NCBI GenBank assembly: GCA_900314885.1
Contig: OMWY01000001.1
Span: 310,001 to 374,000, forward strand
Reading direction: 5' to 3'
DNA: 64,000 nucleotides
Origin: an uncultured Eubacteriales bacterium
GTDB taxonomy: Bacteria > Bacillota > Clostridia > Lachnospirales > Lachnospiraceae
Positions 25,917-35,731 of the stretch are shown here, piece by piece. Position numbers and translations under genes: made by a program. The first letter of the stretch is position 1. Each line of letters begins with the position of its first letter. The notes under the pieces are model-generated. The model did no database searches and was not told the DNA's origin. It worked only from the letters and a program-made list of their open reading frames with translations.

Positions 25917-28121
25917 CTACCTGTTCCGCTTAAAGAGATTTTCGAAGAAATCAGCAACCGGATTTGCGGGTTTTCGCCGACGATTACTGTTAAGATTGGT
26001 AATTCGCTTATCGGAAGCGGCAGCTGCTTCTCGGTTGGCAGGAGCGGCAGACTGCTTGCTCATCGCCTGAACCGGGGCGAAATCAGGCATGGTGTAGAAT
26101 ATTTCCTGAGAATTAATCTTTTTATCTCCGCCGGAAACCTTGCTGTAATTTCCGTCTGATCCCAATTTTTTCGCCTGGCAATTGTCGTGAATCATTTTAT
26201 CAAACATCCACAGTATCTGCTTCTTGAGATCGGAATCGAGCACCGGAGCGCCCACCTCCACACGGCGCAGAGTGTTACGTGTCATAAAATCCGCAGAGGA
26301 AATATATACCTTTTTCTCCTCGCCTGCCCCGAAAATATAGATTCTTGAATGCTCAAGGAGCCTTCCGACAATACTTATTACCCGGATATTGTCTGTATAA
26401 CCGGCGACTCCCGGAATGAGACAGCATATGCCGCGCACAACCATATCTATTTTCACACCGGCCTGAGAAGCCCTGATAAGCTCATCAATTATCTTCTTGT
26501 CCGTGAGCGAATTAATTTTAATTCCGATATAGGCATTCTGACCGGCGCTAGCCTTCGTAATCTCATCATCTATCATTGCGATTACCTTGTTCTGCAGGCA
26601 GTTCGGCGCAACAAGAAGACTCTTTGTTTCATGGACGGTCTCGTCCATGGCTATCGCCTGAAATACCTGAATAGCATCCTGGGCTATGGCCCGGTTTGAG
26701 GTCATAAGACAAAAATCGGTATAAAATCTTGCCGTATTTTCGTTATAATTACCGGTACCAATCTGTGTATAGTATTCAGGCTGGCCGTCAACGATTTTTG
26801 TGATGAGGCATAGCTTAGAGTGAACCTTATAACCGGTTACGCCGTAAACAACCGTTACGCCGGCTTCCTCAAGGCGACGGCTCATTGCTATGTTATTTTC
26901 CTCATCAAAGCGTGCCTTTAGCTCGCACAGGGCGAAGACATCCTTGCCGTTCTGAGCTGCGTCTATAAGCGCCTCTATAATCTTACTCTGCTTGGCTACG
27001 CGATAAAGCGTTATCTTTATGGAAATTACCTGTGGGTCGTTCGCTGCCTCCTCGAGCATTGAAATGAAGGTTTTCATTGAGTCAAAAGGGTAAGCGAGAA
27101 GCTTGTCCTTATCCTTAATCTGGGGAAGAATCTTCATTCCCGGCAAAAACTGTTCCGATTTCCTTACCGGCTTTTTGGTATAGAAGAGGTCGGACTTCTG
27201 CCTTAGCAGGTCTCTGATTTCACCGAAAAATGATAGGTCAAGAGGCGTGTTATTTCTGAATACGGAATCCTCCTCTATCTGAAATTCGTTACAGAAGGCT
27301 CGTATTACCTTCTCATCAAGCTCGCGCGAAAGCTCAAGTCTTATAGGCTGCAGTCTCCTTCTTTTCTTCATAAGGTCAGCCATAAACTCGCGATAGTCAA
27401 GATCCTCGTCGTATAATGCGTCCGAATCGATATCGGCGTTTCTGGTTACTCTTATGAGCGATTTACCAAGAACCTTGTAATCGTCGAAGACGGAAGGAAG
27501 AAAATGTAAAATAAGCTCCTCCGAAAGTATATAGAGGTGCTCATCGCTCTGACTGTTTGAAACGGGGATCAGCCTTGGAAATACATCGGAGCTGCATGGT
27601 ATAAGTCCAATCTGGTCCTTGCCCTGACTCTTCTCAAGGACGGCGGCAGCGTAAATCTCCTTATTTTTCATGAATGGAAACGGCTGCCTTGCCCCTACAA
27701 TCATGGGTGAGAGCAGGGGTGCGATTTCAACATCAAAATACTGCTTTAAGCGTTTTGATTCCTCCTCGTCGATTTTTTTGAAGTCGACAATGCGGACGTG
27801 CTGCTCCTTCAATTCATCTAGAACATCCGCGTAAACTGCTTCCTTCTGAGTGTTAAGAATCTGGACCTCCTTGAGGATAGCCCGTATCTGCTCTTCGGCG
27901 GTCATATTTGTTTTATTGTCAGTCATGGAAGGGTTCAGTTCCCTCTGATCGGTGAGTGTACCGACCCTTACCATGAAAAATTCATCCAGATTGCTCTGGT
28001 AAATAGACAAAAAGTTCATTCGCTCGCAGAGTGGGACATCCGTCCGCTCCGCTTCCTCGAGTACTCTTTTATTGAATTTGAGCCATGAGAGCTCGCGGTT
28101 CATAAAAACAGGTGCATCCAT
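25917..28121 (-). CDS. ppk1: Polyphosphate kinase 1
   Basis: A 734-residue enzyme that makes polyphosphate from ATP. The N-terminal MNRELSWLKFNKRVLEEA and IYQSNLDEFFMVRVGTL are the PPK1 hallmarks. The phosphorylated histidine is in YKVHSKLCLI (H434), the second active-site histidine in LLEHSRIYIF (H591), and the arginine/tyrosine block KITLYRVAKQSKII (about 369-382) is intact. The last ~70 residues form a low-complexity basic tail ending PVADFFENLFKRNR, an extension beyond the family core. It is divergent from the exopolyphosphatase at 28376. Confidence 0.96.
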   Translation of the reverse strand: MDAPVFMNRELSWLKFNKRVLEEAERTDVPLCERMNFLSIYQSNLDEFFMVRVGTLTDQRELNPSMTDNKTNMTAEEQIRAILKEVQILNTQKEAVYADVLDELKEQHVRIVDFKKIDEEESKRLKQYFDVEIAPLLSPMIVGARQPFPFMKNKEIYAAAVLEKSQGKDQIGLIPCSSDVFPRLIPVSNSQSDEHLYILSEELILHFLPSVFDDYKVLGKSLIRVTRNADIDSDALYDEDLDYREFMADLMKKRRRLQPIRLELSRELDEKVIRAFCNEFQIEEDSVFRNNTPLDLSFFGEIRDLLRQKSDLFYTKKPVRKSEQFLPGMKILPQIKDKDKLLAYPFDSMKTFISMLEEAANDPQVISIKITLYRVAKQSKIIEALIDAAQNGKDVFALCELKARFDEENNIAMSRRLEEAGVTVVYGVTGYKVHSKLCLITKIVDGQPEYYTQIGTGNYNENTARFYTDFCLMTSNRAIAQDAIQVFQAIAMDETVHETKSLLVAPNCLQNKVIAMIDDEITKASAGQNAYIGIKINSLTDKKIIDELIRASQAGVKIDMVVRGICCLIPGVAGYTDNIRVISIVGRLLEHSRIYIFGAGEEKKVYISSADFMTRNTLRRVEVGAPVLDSDLKKQILWMFDKMIHDNCQAKKLGSDGNYSKVSGGDKKINSQEIFYTMPDFAPVQAMSKQSAAPANREAAAASDKRITNLNSNRRRKPANPVADFFENLFKRNR

Positions 28122-28249
28122 TATATTACCTTCCTTGAAATATTAAATATTACTAAAACAGTTTACCACGGCGCAAGTGAAATTTAAAGCTTATGAGCGC
28201 AAAGGCTGTGTTAAATCTATGTAAAATTTCTTTACTCCAAAGCAAAAGT

Positions 28250-28278
28250 TTGACTTTACATTTCACTGATTATAAAGT
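28250..28278 (+). promoter_or_regulatory. Probable promoter of ppx–pdxK
   Basis: TTGACT (28250-28255), then TAAAGT (28273-28278) after 17 bases, or TATAAA (28271) after 15. About 98 bases lie before the ATG. The rest of the 255-base ppk-ppx gap shows a weak minus-strand candidate (TTGCGC, 18 bases, TAATAT) for ppk and nothing else. Confidence 0.45.
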
Positions 28279-28375
28279 ATATTAGTAGTGAAGGGTAAAA
28301 TCGTTTGCCATTACTTATTATAATATATAAAGAACTTTTTTACAACCGGAAAACGTTTGACATGGAGGAAGATAA

Positions 28376-29281
28376 ATGGAAACTCACGCACTTATTGATA
28401 TGGGCTCTAATACGATCAGGCTGTCGGTTTTTGGGAGAAGAGATGACGGAACGGTTCATCAGCTGTTTTCCGAGAAGGAGATGGCAGGACTTGCGAATTA
28501 TGTGGATGACGGTGTTATGAGCACTCAGGGAGCTAGGAGAGCCATTGACGCTCTCAATAATTTTAAACAGATGCTAACGCTCTTTGGTATAACCAAGGTA
28601 AATGTATTTGCGACAGCCTCACTCAGAAATATAAAGAATACCGATGAGATAGTTGATCTTATCAAAGAAGAAACCGGCTATGAGGTAGAGATTATCTCCG
28701 GTACTGACGAGGCGAAGCTCGGCTATTATGGCGTACTTTCGTGGATGAACATAGAGTCCGGCACCGTATTTGACATAGGCGGCGGCTCAATGGAGGTTAC
28801 CGAGATCAAGAGCAGGCAGATTATGTCGGCTCAGTCGGTTGATATAGGCTCACTCGTCCTTTTTAAAAAATATGTCTCCGGAATCTGGCCGGATAAGGAT
28901 GAGATAGAGGATATAACCGATGCCATAGAGAGGAAGCTTGAGGGCATTGACGGAGTGCGCTCAAACCTTGTGTACGGTATCGGAGGCACCGCCCGCGGTG
29001 TCCTTAAGTTAGCTCAGTCTTACTATAAGATGCCTATACAGAATAGGGCAATATATGTGGATCAGCTGGATGAGATTTGTGACTTCCTCACAAGCGAGAG
29101 CAAGGAAGCGAGGAACTTCGTGCTTAAGTCATATCCGGACCGTATCCACACCATAATTCCGGGGACCCTTATCATCCAGACCCTCTGCCGCAAGATTCAT
29201 TGCCAGACCCTTATGATATCTCCGTACGGCGCGCGCGAGGGCTATTTATATAAGATGTTAGGACAGAAGCTCGATGGCTAA
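28376..29281 (+). CDS. ppx: Ppx/GppA family exopolyphosphatase
   Basis: A 301-residue ASKHA-fold phosphatase. Phosphate loop 1 is ALIDMGSNTIRLSVF (about 5-19), the second glycine loop FDIGGGSMEVTEI (about 133-145), and VYGIGGTARG lies near 206. The length corresponds to the short, catalytic-core form lacking the C-terminal HD domain of E. coli Ppx. It is expected to degrade polyphosphate or pppGpp. A GGAGG site precedes ATG 28376. Being divergent from ppk1, it forms a synthesis/degradation pair. It overlaps the kinase gene by eight bases. Confidence 0.9.
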   Translation: METHALIDMGSNTIRLSVFGRRDDGTVHQLFSEKEMAGLANYVDDGVMSTQGARRAIDALNNFKQMLTLFGITKVNVFATASLRNIKNTDEIVDLIKEETGYEVEIISGTDEAKLGYYGVLSWMNIESGTVFDIGGGSMEVTEIKSRQIMSAQSVDIGSLVLFKKYVSGIWPDKDEIEDITDAIERKLEGIDGVRSNLVYGIGGTARGVLKLAQSYYKMPIQNRAIYVDQLDEICDFLTSESKEARNFVLKSYPDRIHTIIPGTLIIQTLCRKIHCQTLMISPYGAREGYLYKMLGQKLDG

Positions 29282-30119
29282 GCAAAAAAAGATCGCCGCG
29301 ATAAATGATTTCACGGGCTACGGCAGGTGCTCACTGACCGTAGCCATTCCGATTATTTCGAAATTAAAGGTCAATTGCTGCCCGATACCGACCTCGATAC
29401 TGTCAAACCACTCGGGCTTTGACAGCTTTTATTTCAATGATTTCACCGATCATATGAATGAATATATTTCCGAATGGAAAAAGCTTTCACTTTCATTTGA
29501 TGGCATTTTGACAGGCTTTGTCGGATCGGCAAGACAGTTTGACATCATAGAAGATTTCATTAATTATTTTAAAAATGCCGGGACGAAGGTAATTGTGGAT
29601 CCCGTTATGGGCGATGACGGGCGGATATACAGCTCCTATAACAGCGATATGTGCTCTCGTATGAAGGAGCTGGTTAGAAGGGCTGACATAATAACTCCGA
29701 ACCTTACCGAAGCCTGTATATTGACAGGAACCGATTATGACAATGGCGACTTTTCTGAAGAAAGCCTGCGCAAGCTTGTCGATAAGCTTAAGTGCTTTGA
29801 CTGCGAGAATATAGTCATTACCGGGATTCCCTACGGAAATTATATAGGCAACTTCTGCTATGACGCGGGCAGCAATCTTTGCGAAATGGTCGAACAGGAG
29901 CGAGAGGGCAAGACCCGCTGCGGGACGGGAGATGTATTTTCCTCGATAATAGCCGCTGACGCAGTTAATGGAGTTGACTTTAAGAAATCAGTAATGCGGG
30001 CATCGACATTTATCAAGAAATGTGTCGAGACCTCCATACAACTTGATATTCCTTTGACTGATGGGGTTGCCTTTGAGGAGATACTCGATGAACTCCCAGT
30101 TGAAAATAAGGAGACTTGA
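29274..30119 (+). CDS. pdxK: Pyridoxamine/pyridoxal kinase (PfkB/PdxK type)
   Basis: A 281-residue ribokinase-superfamily enzyme. The N-terminus, IAAINDFTGYGRCSLTVAIP, and PTSILSNHSGFDSFYFNDFT are typical of PdxK/PdxY-like kinases. ITPNLTEACILTG and the catalytic block KTRCGTGDVFSSIIAADAV (about 222-240, with the GTGD aspartate) are intact. Family role: phosphorylates pyridoxal, pyridoxine or pyridoxamine to feed PLP supply. Substrate preference cannot be read. It follows ppx with an overlap, a link not obviously related in function. Confidence 0.85.
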   Translation: MAKQKKIAAINDFTGYGRCSLTVAIPIISKLKVNCCPIPTSILSNHSGFDSFYFNDFTDHMNEYISEWKKLSLSFDGILTGFVGSARQFDIIEDFINYFKNAGTKVIVDPVMGDDGRIYSSYNSDMCSRMKELVRRADIITPNLTEACILTGTDYDNGDFSEESLRKLVDKLKCFDCENIVITGIPYGNYIGNFCYDAGSNLCEMVEQEREGKTRCGTGDVFSSIIAADAVNGVDFKKSVMRASTFIKKCVETSIQLDIPLTDGVAFEEILDELPVENKET

Positions 30120-30144
30120 CACATTTAAAATGTTGTTGTATAAT
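30116..30144 (+). promoter_or_regulatory. Consensus promoter overlapping the pdxK stop codon
   Basis: TTGACA (30116-30121), exactly 17 bases, then TATAAT (30139-30144). The -35 box contains the pdxK stop TGA. It is the best promoter match in the window, and predicts a start near 30151. Confidence 0.85.
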
Positions 30145-30164
30145 AAGACGGATTTTATCTGACA

Positions 30165-30190
30165 GGTGACACTAGGTGTCGCCCTTTTTT
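30165..30190 (+). terminator. Terminator-like hairpin in the DUF1292 leader (possible attenuator)
   Basis: An 8-bp stem GGTGACAC/GTGTCGCC (30165-30183, loop TAG, one G·T pair), then C and six T (30185-30190). The ribosome site GGAG follows directly (30191-30194). It could end the pdxK transcript or attenuate the short leader started at 30151. Confidence 0.7.
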
Positions 30191-30201
30191 GGAGAACAAA
30201 T

Positions 30202-30498
30202 ATGGCAGACAAAGCGGATAAGCCAAACCTTCCCGACATGTCGATATCAGTGACGATGGACGACGGAAGAGAGGTAATGTGTGATGTACTTACGATATTT
30301 CCTGTAGAGGGTAAGCAGTATATAGCGCTTGAACCACCGAAGGAAATTTCAGATGATATCTGGTTATATCGGTTTGTGCCGGTCGGCAGCGAGGAATTCA
30401 ATGTAGAAGGCATCGATGACGATGATGAATTTAACTCAGTCTGTGACGCATTTTCGCAGATGGTTGAAAATTCCGAACTTGATACTATCTTAGACTAA
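30202..30498 (+). CDS. DUF1292 family protein
   Basis: A 98-residue acidic protein from ATG 30202 (MADKADKPNLPDMSISVTMD), seven bases after GGAG; an upstream in-frame start at 30166 lies inside the terminator hairpin. It shows the DUF1292 pattern: DDGREVMCDVLTIFPVEGKQ, then YIALEPP, WLYRFVP and a C-terminal acidic stretch with NSVCDAFSQMVEN. These small cytosolic proteins are near-universal in Firmicutes (YrzB type) and of unknown role. It is expressed from its own consensus promoter, with gltX 24 bases downstream. Confidence 0.85.
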   Translation: MADKADKPNLPDMSISVTMDDGREVMCDVLTIFPVEGKQYIALEPPKEISDDIWLYRFVPVGSEEFNVEGIDDDDEFNSVCDAFSQMVENSELDTILD

Positions 30499-30521
30499 AT
30501 CAGAATGGAGCTTAATTTAAA

Positions 30522-31985
30522 ATGAGCAAGGTAAGAACTAGATTTGCGCCGAGCCCTACGGGCAGAATGCACGTAGGTAATCTTCGTACGGCCCTTTATG
30601 AGTATCTGGTCGCGAAGCATGAGGATGGTGACTTTATTCTCAGAATCGAGGACACCGATCAGGCAAGGTTTGTGCCTGAGGCGCTTGACATTATATACGA
30701 GACCATGAAGGAGACCGGTCTCAAGCACGATGAGGGACCTGATATAGGCGGCCCTGTTGGCCCTTACGTTCAGAGCGAGCGCGTGAAGGACGGCCTCTAT
30801 ATGAAGTACGCTAAGCAGCTCATCGAAAAGGGCGAGGCCTACTACTGCTTCTGCACCAAGGAGAGACTTGAGAGCCTCCGCCAGGTTATAGACGGCAAGG
30901 AGGTCATGATGTATGACAAGCACTGCCTCCACCTGTCTAAAGAAGAAATAGAGGCGAATCTCGCCGCAGGCAAGCCATTTGTAATAAGACAGAATATCCC
31001 TCGCGAGGGAACTACTACCTTCCACGATGAGATTTACGGAGATATTACCGTAGATAATTCCGAGCTTGATGACCAGATTCTCATAAAGAGCGACGGATAT
31101 CCTACCTATAACTTCGCGAACGTAATCGATGACCACCTTATGGGCATCACCCACGTTATCCGCGGAAATGAGTATCTCTCAAGTACGCCTAAGTATAACA
31201 GACTCTATGACGCCTTCGGCTGGGAGATACCTAAGTATATCCACTGTCCTCTTATTACAAATGAGGATCATGAGAAGCTTTCAAAGCGCAGCGGCCACAG
31301 CTCCTACGAGGATCTGATAGAGCAGGGCTTTGTGCCTGAGGCTGTCGTTAATTTTGTAGCGCTTTTAGGCTGGAGCTCTGAGGACGGGCGCGAGATATTT
31401 ACGCTTGACGAGCTTGCCAAGGTATTCGACTATAAGCGTATAAATAAATCCCCTGCAGTCTTCGATATGAAGAAGGCGAAGTGGATGAACGGCGAATATA
31501 TCAAGGCCATGGACTTCGACAGGTATTATGAGAGAGCACTCCCGTATATCAAGGAGGTGGTGAAGAAGCCTCTTGATTACAAGAAGATAGCTGAGCTTGT
31601 TAAGACCCGTATTGAGGTATTCCCTGACATCGAGCCTCTCATCGACTTCTTCGATGAGCTGCCTGATTACGATGTCGCTATGTACACTCACAAGAAGATG
31701 AAGACTAACAGTGAGATTTCACTTAAGGTCTTAAAGGATGTGCTTCCTCTTCTTGATGCCAATGATGATTATTCGGTCGAGGGCATCGAGAAGGTTCTTA
31801 TGGGCTATATTAAGGATGCCGGAATTAAGAACGGTCAGGGTCTGTGGCCTGTTCGTACAGCCGTTTCGGGTAAGCAGATGACTCCGGGCGGCGCTTACGA
31901 GATTATGGAAATATTAGGCAAGGATGAATCAATCAGACGAATTAAGGTCGGCATAGAGAAATTATCAAAAAATGTCGCAAATTAA
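30522..31985 (+). CDS. gltX: Glutamyl-tRNA synthetase
   Basis: Class I aminoacyl-tRNA synthetase of 487 residues. The HIGH-equivalent is [19 protein letters not shown] (about 10-28, HVGN), and the KMSKS-equivalent is [11 protein letters not shown] (about 252-262). The anticodon-binding alpha-helical C-terminal half is complete, ending [17 protein letters not shown]. The zinc-site region ([10 protein letters not shown], about 107-116) is present. It charges tRNA(Glu) and, in organisms using the amidotransferase route, tRNA(Gln). It overlaps the helicase gene by 14 bases. Confidence 0.97.
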   Translation: MSKVRTRFAPSPTGRMHVGNLRTALYEYLVAKHEDGDFILRIEDTDQARFVPEALDIIYETMKETGLKHDEGPDIGGPVGPYVQSERVKDGLYMKYAKQLIEKGEAYYCFCTKERLESLRQVIDGKEVMMYDKHCLHLSKEEIEANLAAGKPFVIRQNIPREGTTTFHDEIYGDITVDNSELDDQILIKSDGYPTYNFANVIDDHLMGITHVIRGNEYLSSTPKYNRLYDAFGWEIPKYIHCPLITNEDHEKLSKRSGHSSYEDLIEQGFVPEAVVNFVALLGWSSEDGREIFTLDELAKVFDYKRINKSPAVFDMKKAKWMNGEYIKAMDFDRYYERALPYIKEVVKKPLDYKKIAELVKTRIEVFPDIEPLIDFFDELPDYDVAMYTHKKMKTNSEISLKVLKDVLPLLDANDDYSVEGIEKVLMGYIKDAGIKNGQGLWPVRTAVSGKQMTPGGAYEIMEILGKDESIRRIKVGIEKLSKNVAN

Positions 31986-33828
31986 ATTTTCACCTTCGCA
32001 GGAAAAAGCGGTTACGCACGTTGACGGTCCGATGATGGTGCTCGCGGGTCCCGGCTCCGGGAAGACCGCGGTCATCACGGGCCGCACGCGCTATCTGATA
32101 GAAGAAGCCAAGGTCGATCCGGACTCCATACTGGTCATTACATTTACAAAGGCGGCGGCCCTCGAGATGAGGGACCGTTTTGTGAAAATGATGGGCTCGG
32201 CCATGGGAGTCAGATTTTCCACATTTCACTCCGTATTTTTTACTATAATAAGACTGTCATATAATATCGATCCCTCACAGATAATTACTGAAAATGTCGC
32301 GGGGAATTTTATTCGCGACAAGGCAAGGGCCATGCAGATGGAAGAGGCGAGTGACAAGGATTTTGTGAAAAATATTTTAGGCGAGATAAGTCTTGTTAAG
32401 TCGGAAGATATCAATATAAATAATTATTATTCACTGCATTGTCCTACGAATTCATTCAGGGAAATATATAATTCATACAATGAATTTATGAAAAAATCGA
32501 GGCTGATTGATTTTGACGATATGATGCTTGTGACGAAGCGCCTCTTTACCGAGAGAAAGGATGTGCTTGAGGCCTGGCAGAATAAATATAAATATATTCT
32601 TATCGATGAATTCCAGGATGTGAGTAAGCTTCAGTATGATCTTGTAAGAATGATGGCTGAGCCAAACAACAATATATTTGTGGTAGGTGACGATGACCAG
32701 AGCATTTACCGCTTTCGCGGGGCGAGACCTGAAATAATGTTAGGCTTTCCAAAGGATTACAAAAACGCCAAGCAGGTGGTATTAAGTGAAAATTATCGTT
32801 CAACCAAAAAGATAGTTAAATTCTGCGGTAAAATAATTACCAAAAATAAAAAGCGTTTCAAAAAGGACATTACAGCTGTTTCAGAGGAAGGGAAAGAACC
32901 TGAGGTTAAAAAATTTCCCGACAGAAATAAAGAAGATAATTATATTATAGCGAATATAATGGATGCCCATAAAAGGGGTCTTCCGTATTCGGAAATTGCC
33001 GTAATATATCGTACAAATCTTGCGGCGAGACCATTCGCGGAGCGCCTTATGGAATACGATATTCCCTATGTCATGAAGGAATCGGCTCCGAATATATATG
33101 ACCACTTTATAGCGAAGGATTTCCTTGCTTATCTTGAGATAGCGGAGGGGAACCGTTCCCAGGAAAACCTGCTCCGCATTATGAATAAGCCGGTGAGATA
33201 TCTGAGTCGCGAATCCCTTGTGAGCGCTACGGTTGATCTCCCTGATAAGCCGAGATTTGTTTCATTTTTAAGATGGAAGGATTTTTATAAGGGACGGTCG
33301 TGGATGGCTATAAGAATAGACGATCTGGCGGGTGATATAAGGCAGCTGTCAAAGATGTCTCCATATCCTGCCATTCATTATCTCAGAAATATTATCGGCT
33401 ACGACAATTATTTAAAGGATTACGCCAAGGAACGTGGCATAGAGTACGAGGAGCTGAGGGATGTGGAGGAAGAGCTCGCCGAGAGCGCTAAGCCCTTTAA
33501 AAATCTCGCGGAATGGAAGGCTCATATAGAAGAGGTTACTGAGAAGCTTCGCGAAAAATACAAAATGGATAAAAATTCCGGTGACGCTGTGGCGGTGCTT
33601 ACCATGCACGGGTCAAAGGGACTTGAGTATAAGACGGTATTCGTGCCTGAATGCGTGGATGGCATGATTCCATATAAGAAGGCGATAAAGGATTCTGACA
33701 TAGAAGAGGAAAGAAGGCTTTTCTATGTGGCGGCCACAAGAGCCAAGAAGGAATTATATATTACATATCCTGAAAAATTATTCGGAAGGGAGAAGGACCC
33801 GTCTCCGTTTTTAAGGGGTCTTTTGTAA
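31972..33828 (+). CDS. UvrD/Rep-family ATP-dependent helicase
   Basis: Superfamily 1A helicase of 618 residues, short for UvrD/PcrA (about 720). Motif I is [12 protein letters not shown] (about 23-34), motif [15 protein letters not shown] (about 209-221), motif [20 protein letters not shown] (about 236-252). Motifs V and VI are [20 protein letters not shown] (about 541-560) and [20 protein letters not shown]. All ATPase motifs are intact, so it should translocate 3'-5' on single-stranded DNA. The shortening lies mainly in the C-terminus. The subgroup is common in Clostridia and its specific role is unknown. Confidence 0.92.
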   Translation: MSQIKFSPSQEKAVTHVDGPMMVLAGPGSGKTAVITGRTRYLIEEAKVDPDSILVITFTKAAALEMRDRFVKMMGSAMGVRFSTFHSVFFTIIRLSYNIDPSQIITENVAGNFIRDKARAMQMEEASDKDFVKNILGEISLVKSEDININNYYSLHCPTNSFREIYNSYNEFMKKSRLIDFDDMMLVTKRLFTERKDVLEAWQNKYKYILIDEFQDVSKLQYDLVRMMAEPNNNIFVVGDDDQSIYRFRGARPEIMLGFPKDYKNAKQVVLSENYRSTKKIVKFCGKIITKNKKRFKKDITAVSEEGKEPEVKKFPDRNKEDNYIIANIMDAHKRGLPYSEIAVIYRTNLAARPFAERLMEYDIPYVMKESAPNIYDHFIAKDFLAYLEIAEGNRSQENLLRIMNKPVRYLSRESLVSATVDLPDKPRFVSFLRWKDFYKGRSWMAIRIDDLAGDIRQLSKMSPYPAIHYLRNIIGYDNYLKDYAKERGIEYEELRDVEEELAESAKPFKNLAEWKAHIEEVTEKLREKYKMDKNSGDAVAVLTMHGSKGLEYKTVFVPECVDGMIPYKKAIKDSDIEEERRLFYVAATRAKKELYITYPEKLFGREKDPSPFLRGLL

Positions 33829-33840
33829 AGGAAGTAAATT

Positions 33841-34170
33841 ATGGACGAAAAAGATATTCTCTGCGCTGCGAACGCATATTCCAGAAAATATTATTTGGGT
33901 AGCACCTTCAACGGTCTCCCTGAGGCAGTAAAGAAGGAACTTCAGGCAGCTGTTGTTCTCTTTACCGCTGAGGTAGGTGGCATACTTACCCTGTCGTTTG
34001 ATGACGGTGAGAATTTATATATCCATACTGCAGCGGCTGAAAATGATGCTGCCTATGACGATATCAGCGCAGGCCTTAAGGTAAAGCAGTTTCAGAAGGA
34101 AAACAAGGAATTGCTTGAAAATGTACAAAAGTATTATTCGATGATAATTAAAGGAAAAGGTGAAATGTGA
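33841..34170 (+). CDS. DUF6145-like protein
   Basis: A 109-residue cytosolic protein. Its N-terminal pattern, LCAANAYSRKYYLGSTFNGL, then EVGGILTLSFDDGENLYIHT, recalls the DUF6145 family typically found before dusB in Lachnospiraceae. No catalytic residues can be named. GGAAG precedes ATG 33841 and the stop overlaps the dusB start, so it is translated together with dusB. Function unknown. Confidence 0.65.
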   Translation: MDEKDILCAANAYSRKYYLGSTFNGLPEAVKKELQAAVVLFTAEVGGILTLSFDDGENLYIHTAAAENDAAYDDISAGLKVKQFQKENKELLENVQKYYSMIIKGKGEM

Positions 34171-35150
34171 GCTTCTATATAGGAAATGTACTGATTCCCG
34201 GGCCACTTGTATTAGGACCTATGGCTGGCGTGACTGACCTTCCCTTCCGTACGCTATGTCGTGAATTCGGCTGTGATTATACTTATACCGAGATGGTTTC
34301 GGCGAAGGGAATAAAGTACAATAATAAAAATACGGAAGAATTAATTACAATCGGCGAGGATGAACATCCGGTGGCGGTCCAGCTTTTTGGTTCCGATCCC
34401 GAAATTATGGCGGCATCTGCCCTGAAAATTTTAGATCACAGGTTCGATATTGTGGATGTAAATATGGGATGCCCGGTTCCGAAGGTCGTAAATAACGGTG
34501 AGGGTTCGGCTCTCATGATGCATCCCGATAAAATATATGACATAATAAGTACTATGACGAAACATTTATCCGTACCTGTCACCGTAAAATTAAGATTAGG
34601 GTTTGACAAAGAGCATATAAATGTGGTAGAATGTGCTAAAGCGGCAGAAGCGGGTGGCGCTAGTGCCGTTGCGGTACATGGAAGGACAAGGTCAGCTTAT
34701 TATAGCGGAAACGCTGACTGGCAGCCTATTATCGAAGTTAAAAAATCCCTTCACATACCTGTTATAGGTAACGGAGACGTTAATTCTCCCGAAAAAGCAC
34801 GTGAAATGATTGAGAGAACGGGAGTGGATGCCGTTATGGTCGCAAGGGCGGCTCGCGGCAATCCGTGGATTTTTAATGAAATAAAAACCTATCTTGCTAC
34901 GGGAGAGAAAATACCGAGGCCCTCTTATGATGAAATATTCGATCTTATCGAGCGTCATATGAAAATGATGATTGCCTATAAGGGAGAATATACGGGAATA
35001 AGAGAGATGAGAAAGCATGTTGGCTGGTATACGGTCGGGATGCCGGATTCGGCGAGCCTCCGAAGAAAAGCAAGCCTGGTTGAAAGTCCGAAAGAAATGT
35101 ACGATATTTTAGAGAACGCAAGGAAAAATCTAAAGGAATCCAATCGATGA
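34167..35150 (+). CDS. dusB: tRNA-dihydrouridine synthase
   Basis: FMN-dependent TIM-barrel enzyme of 327 residues that reduces uridines in tRNA D-loops. The start is GTG 34167, overlapping the previous stop. Visible motifs: PLVLGPMAGVTDLPFRTLCR (about 11-30), the catalytic cysteine in DVNMGCPVPKVVNN (about 100), TVKLRLGF (about 139), AVAVHGRTR (about 167) and the FMN-phosphate segment IGNGDVNSPEKA and DAVMVARAARGNPW. The DusB subfamily is the standard form in Firmicutes. It overlaps engB by four bases. Confidence 0.95.
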   Translation: MSFYIGNVLIPGPLVLGPMAGVTDLPFRTLCREFGCDYTYTEMVSAKGIKYNNKNTEELITIGEDEHPVAVQLFGSDPEIMAASALKILDHRFDIVDVNMGCPVPKVVNNGEGSALMMHPDKIYDIISTMTKHLSVPVTVKLRLGFDKEHINVVECAKAAEAGGASAVAVHGRTRSAYYSGNADWQPIIEVKKSLHIPVIGNGDVNSPEKAREMIERTGVDAVMVARAARGNPWIFNEIKTYLATGEKIPRPSYDEIFDLIERHMKMMIAYKGEYTGIREMRKHVGWYTVGMPDSASLRRKASLVESPKEMYDILENARKNLKESNR

Positions 35151-35731
35151 TAATTAAATCAGCAGAACTTGAGACGGTTATTGGTGTTACGAGCCAGATA
35201 CCACAGCATGTAATTCCGGAGTTCGCGTTTGCGGGAAAGAGCAACGTAGGGAAGTCATCCCTTATAAACGCTATGCTTAACCGCCATTCGCTCGCGAGAG
35301 TTTCGGGGAAGCCCGGCAAAACGCAGACTATCAATTATTACAATGTAAATAAAGAGTTATATCTTGTTGATCTTCCTGGATACGGATACACGAAGGCCGC
35401 GGTTGAAGTCAAGGCTGAATGGGGTAAGATGGTAGAAAAATATCTCCGCATGTCGCATGCGCTACGTCACGTATTTCTTTTAAGTGACAGCCGTCATGCT
35501 CCAAGCGAAGATGATCTATTGATGTATAAATGGATCAGCGATAACGGTTTTGAACCTGTAATTATAGCCACCAAAACAGACAAGCTAAATAAGACAGAGT
35601 ACAAAAAACAAATGGAAGTCCTTAAAAGCGCTTTTAATATAAATGATGAGAACTTCATTCCATTTTCGGCAAAGGACAAAAAGGGAGTGGAAGCCCTCTG
35701 GGACGTTATTGAGGCTTTCGCTTCAGGATGA
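35147..35731 (+). CDS. engB: Ribosome biogenesis GTPase YsxC/EngB
   Basis: A 194-residue GTPase for late large-subunit assembly. G1 FAGKSNVGKSSLINAM (about 25-40), G2 around GKPGKTQTINYY (about 53-64), G3 LVDLPGYGYTKA (about 72-83), G4 IATKTDKLNK (about 139-148) and G5 FSAKDKKG (about 174) are all intact. The length is typical. ATGA overlap with dusB. Its 3' end overlaps the convergent DUF4364 gene by 26 bases. Confidence 0.96.
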   Translation: MIIKSAELETVIGVTSQIPQHVIPEFAFAGKSNVGKSSLINAMLNRHSLARVSGKPGKTQTINYYNVNKELYLVDLPGYGYTKAAVEVKAEWGKMVEKYLRMSHALRHVFLLSDSRHAPSEDDLLMYKWISDNGFEPVIIATKTDKLNKTEYKKQMEVLKSAFNINDENFIPFSAKDKKGVEALWDVIEAFASG

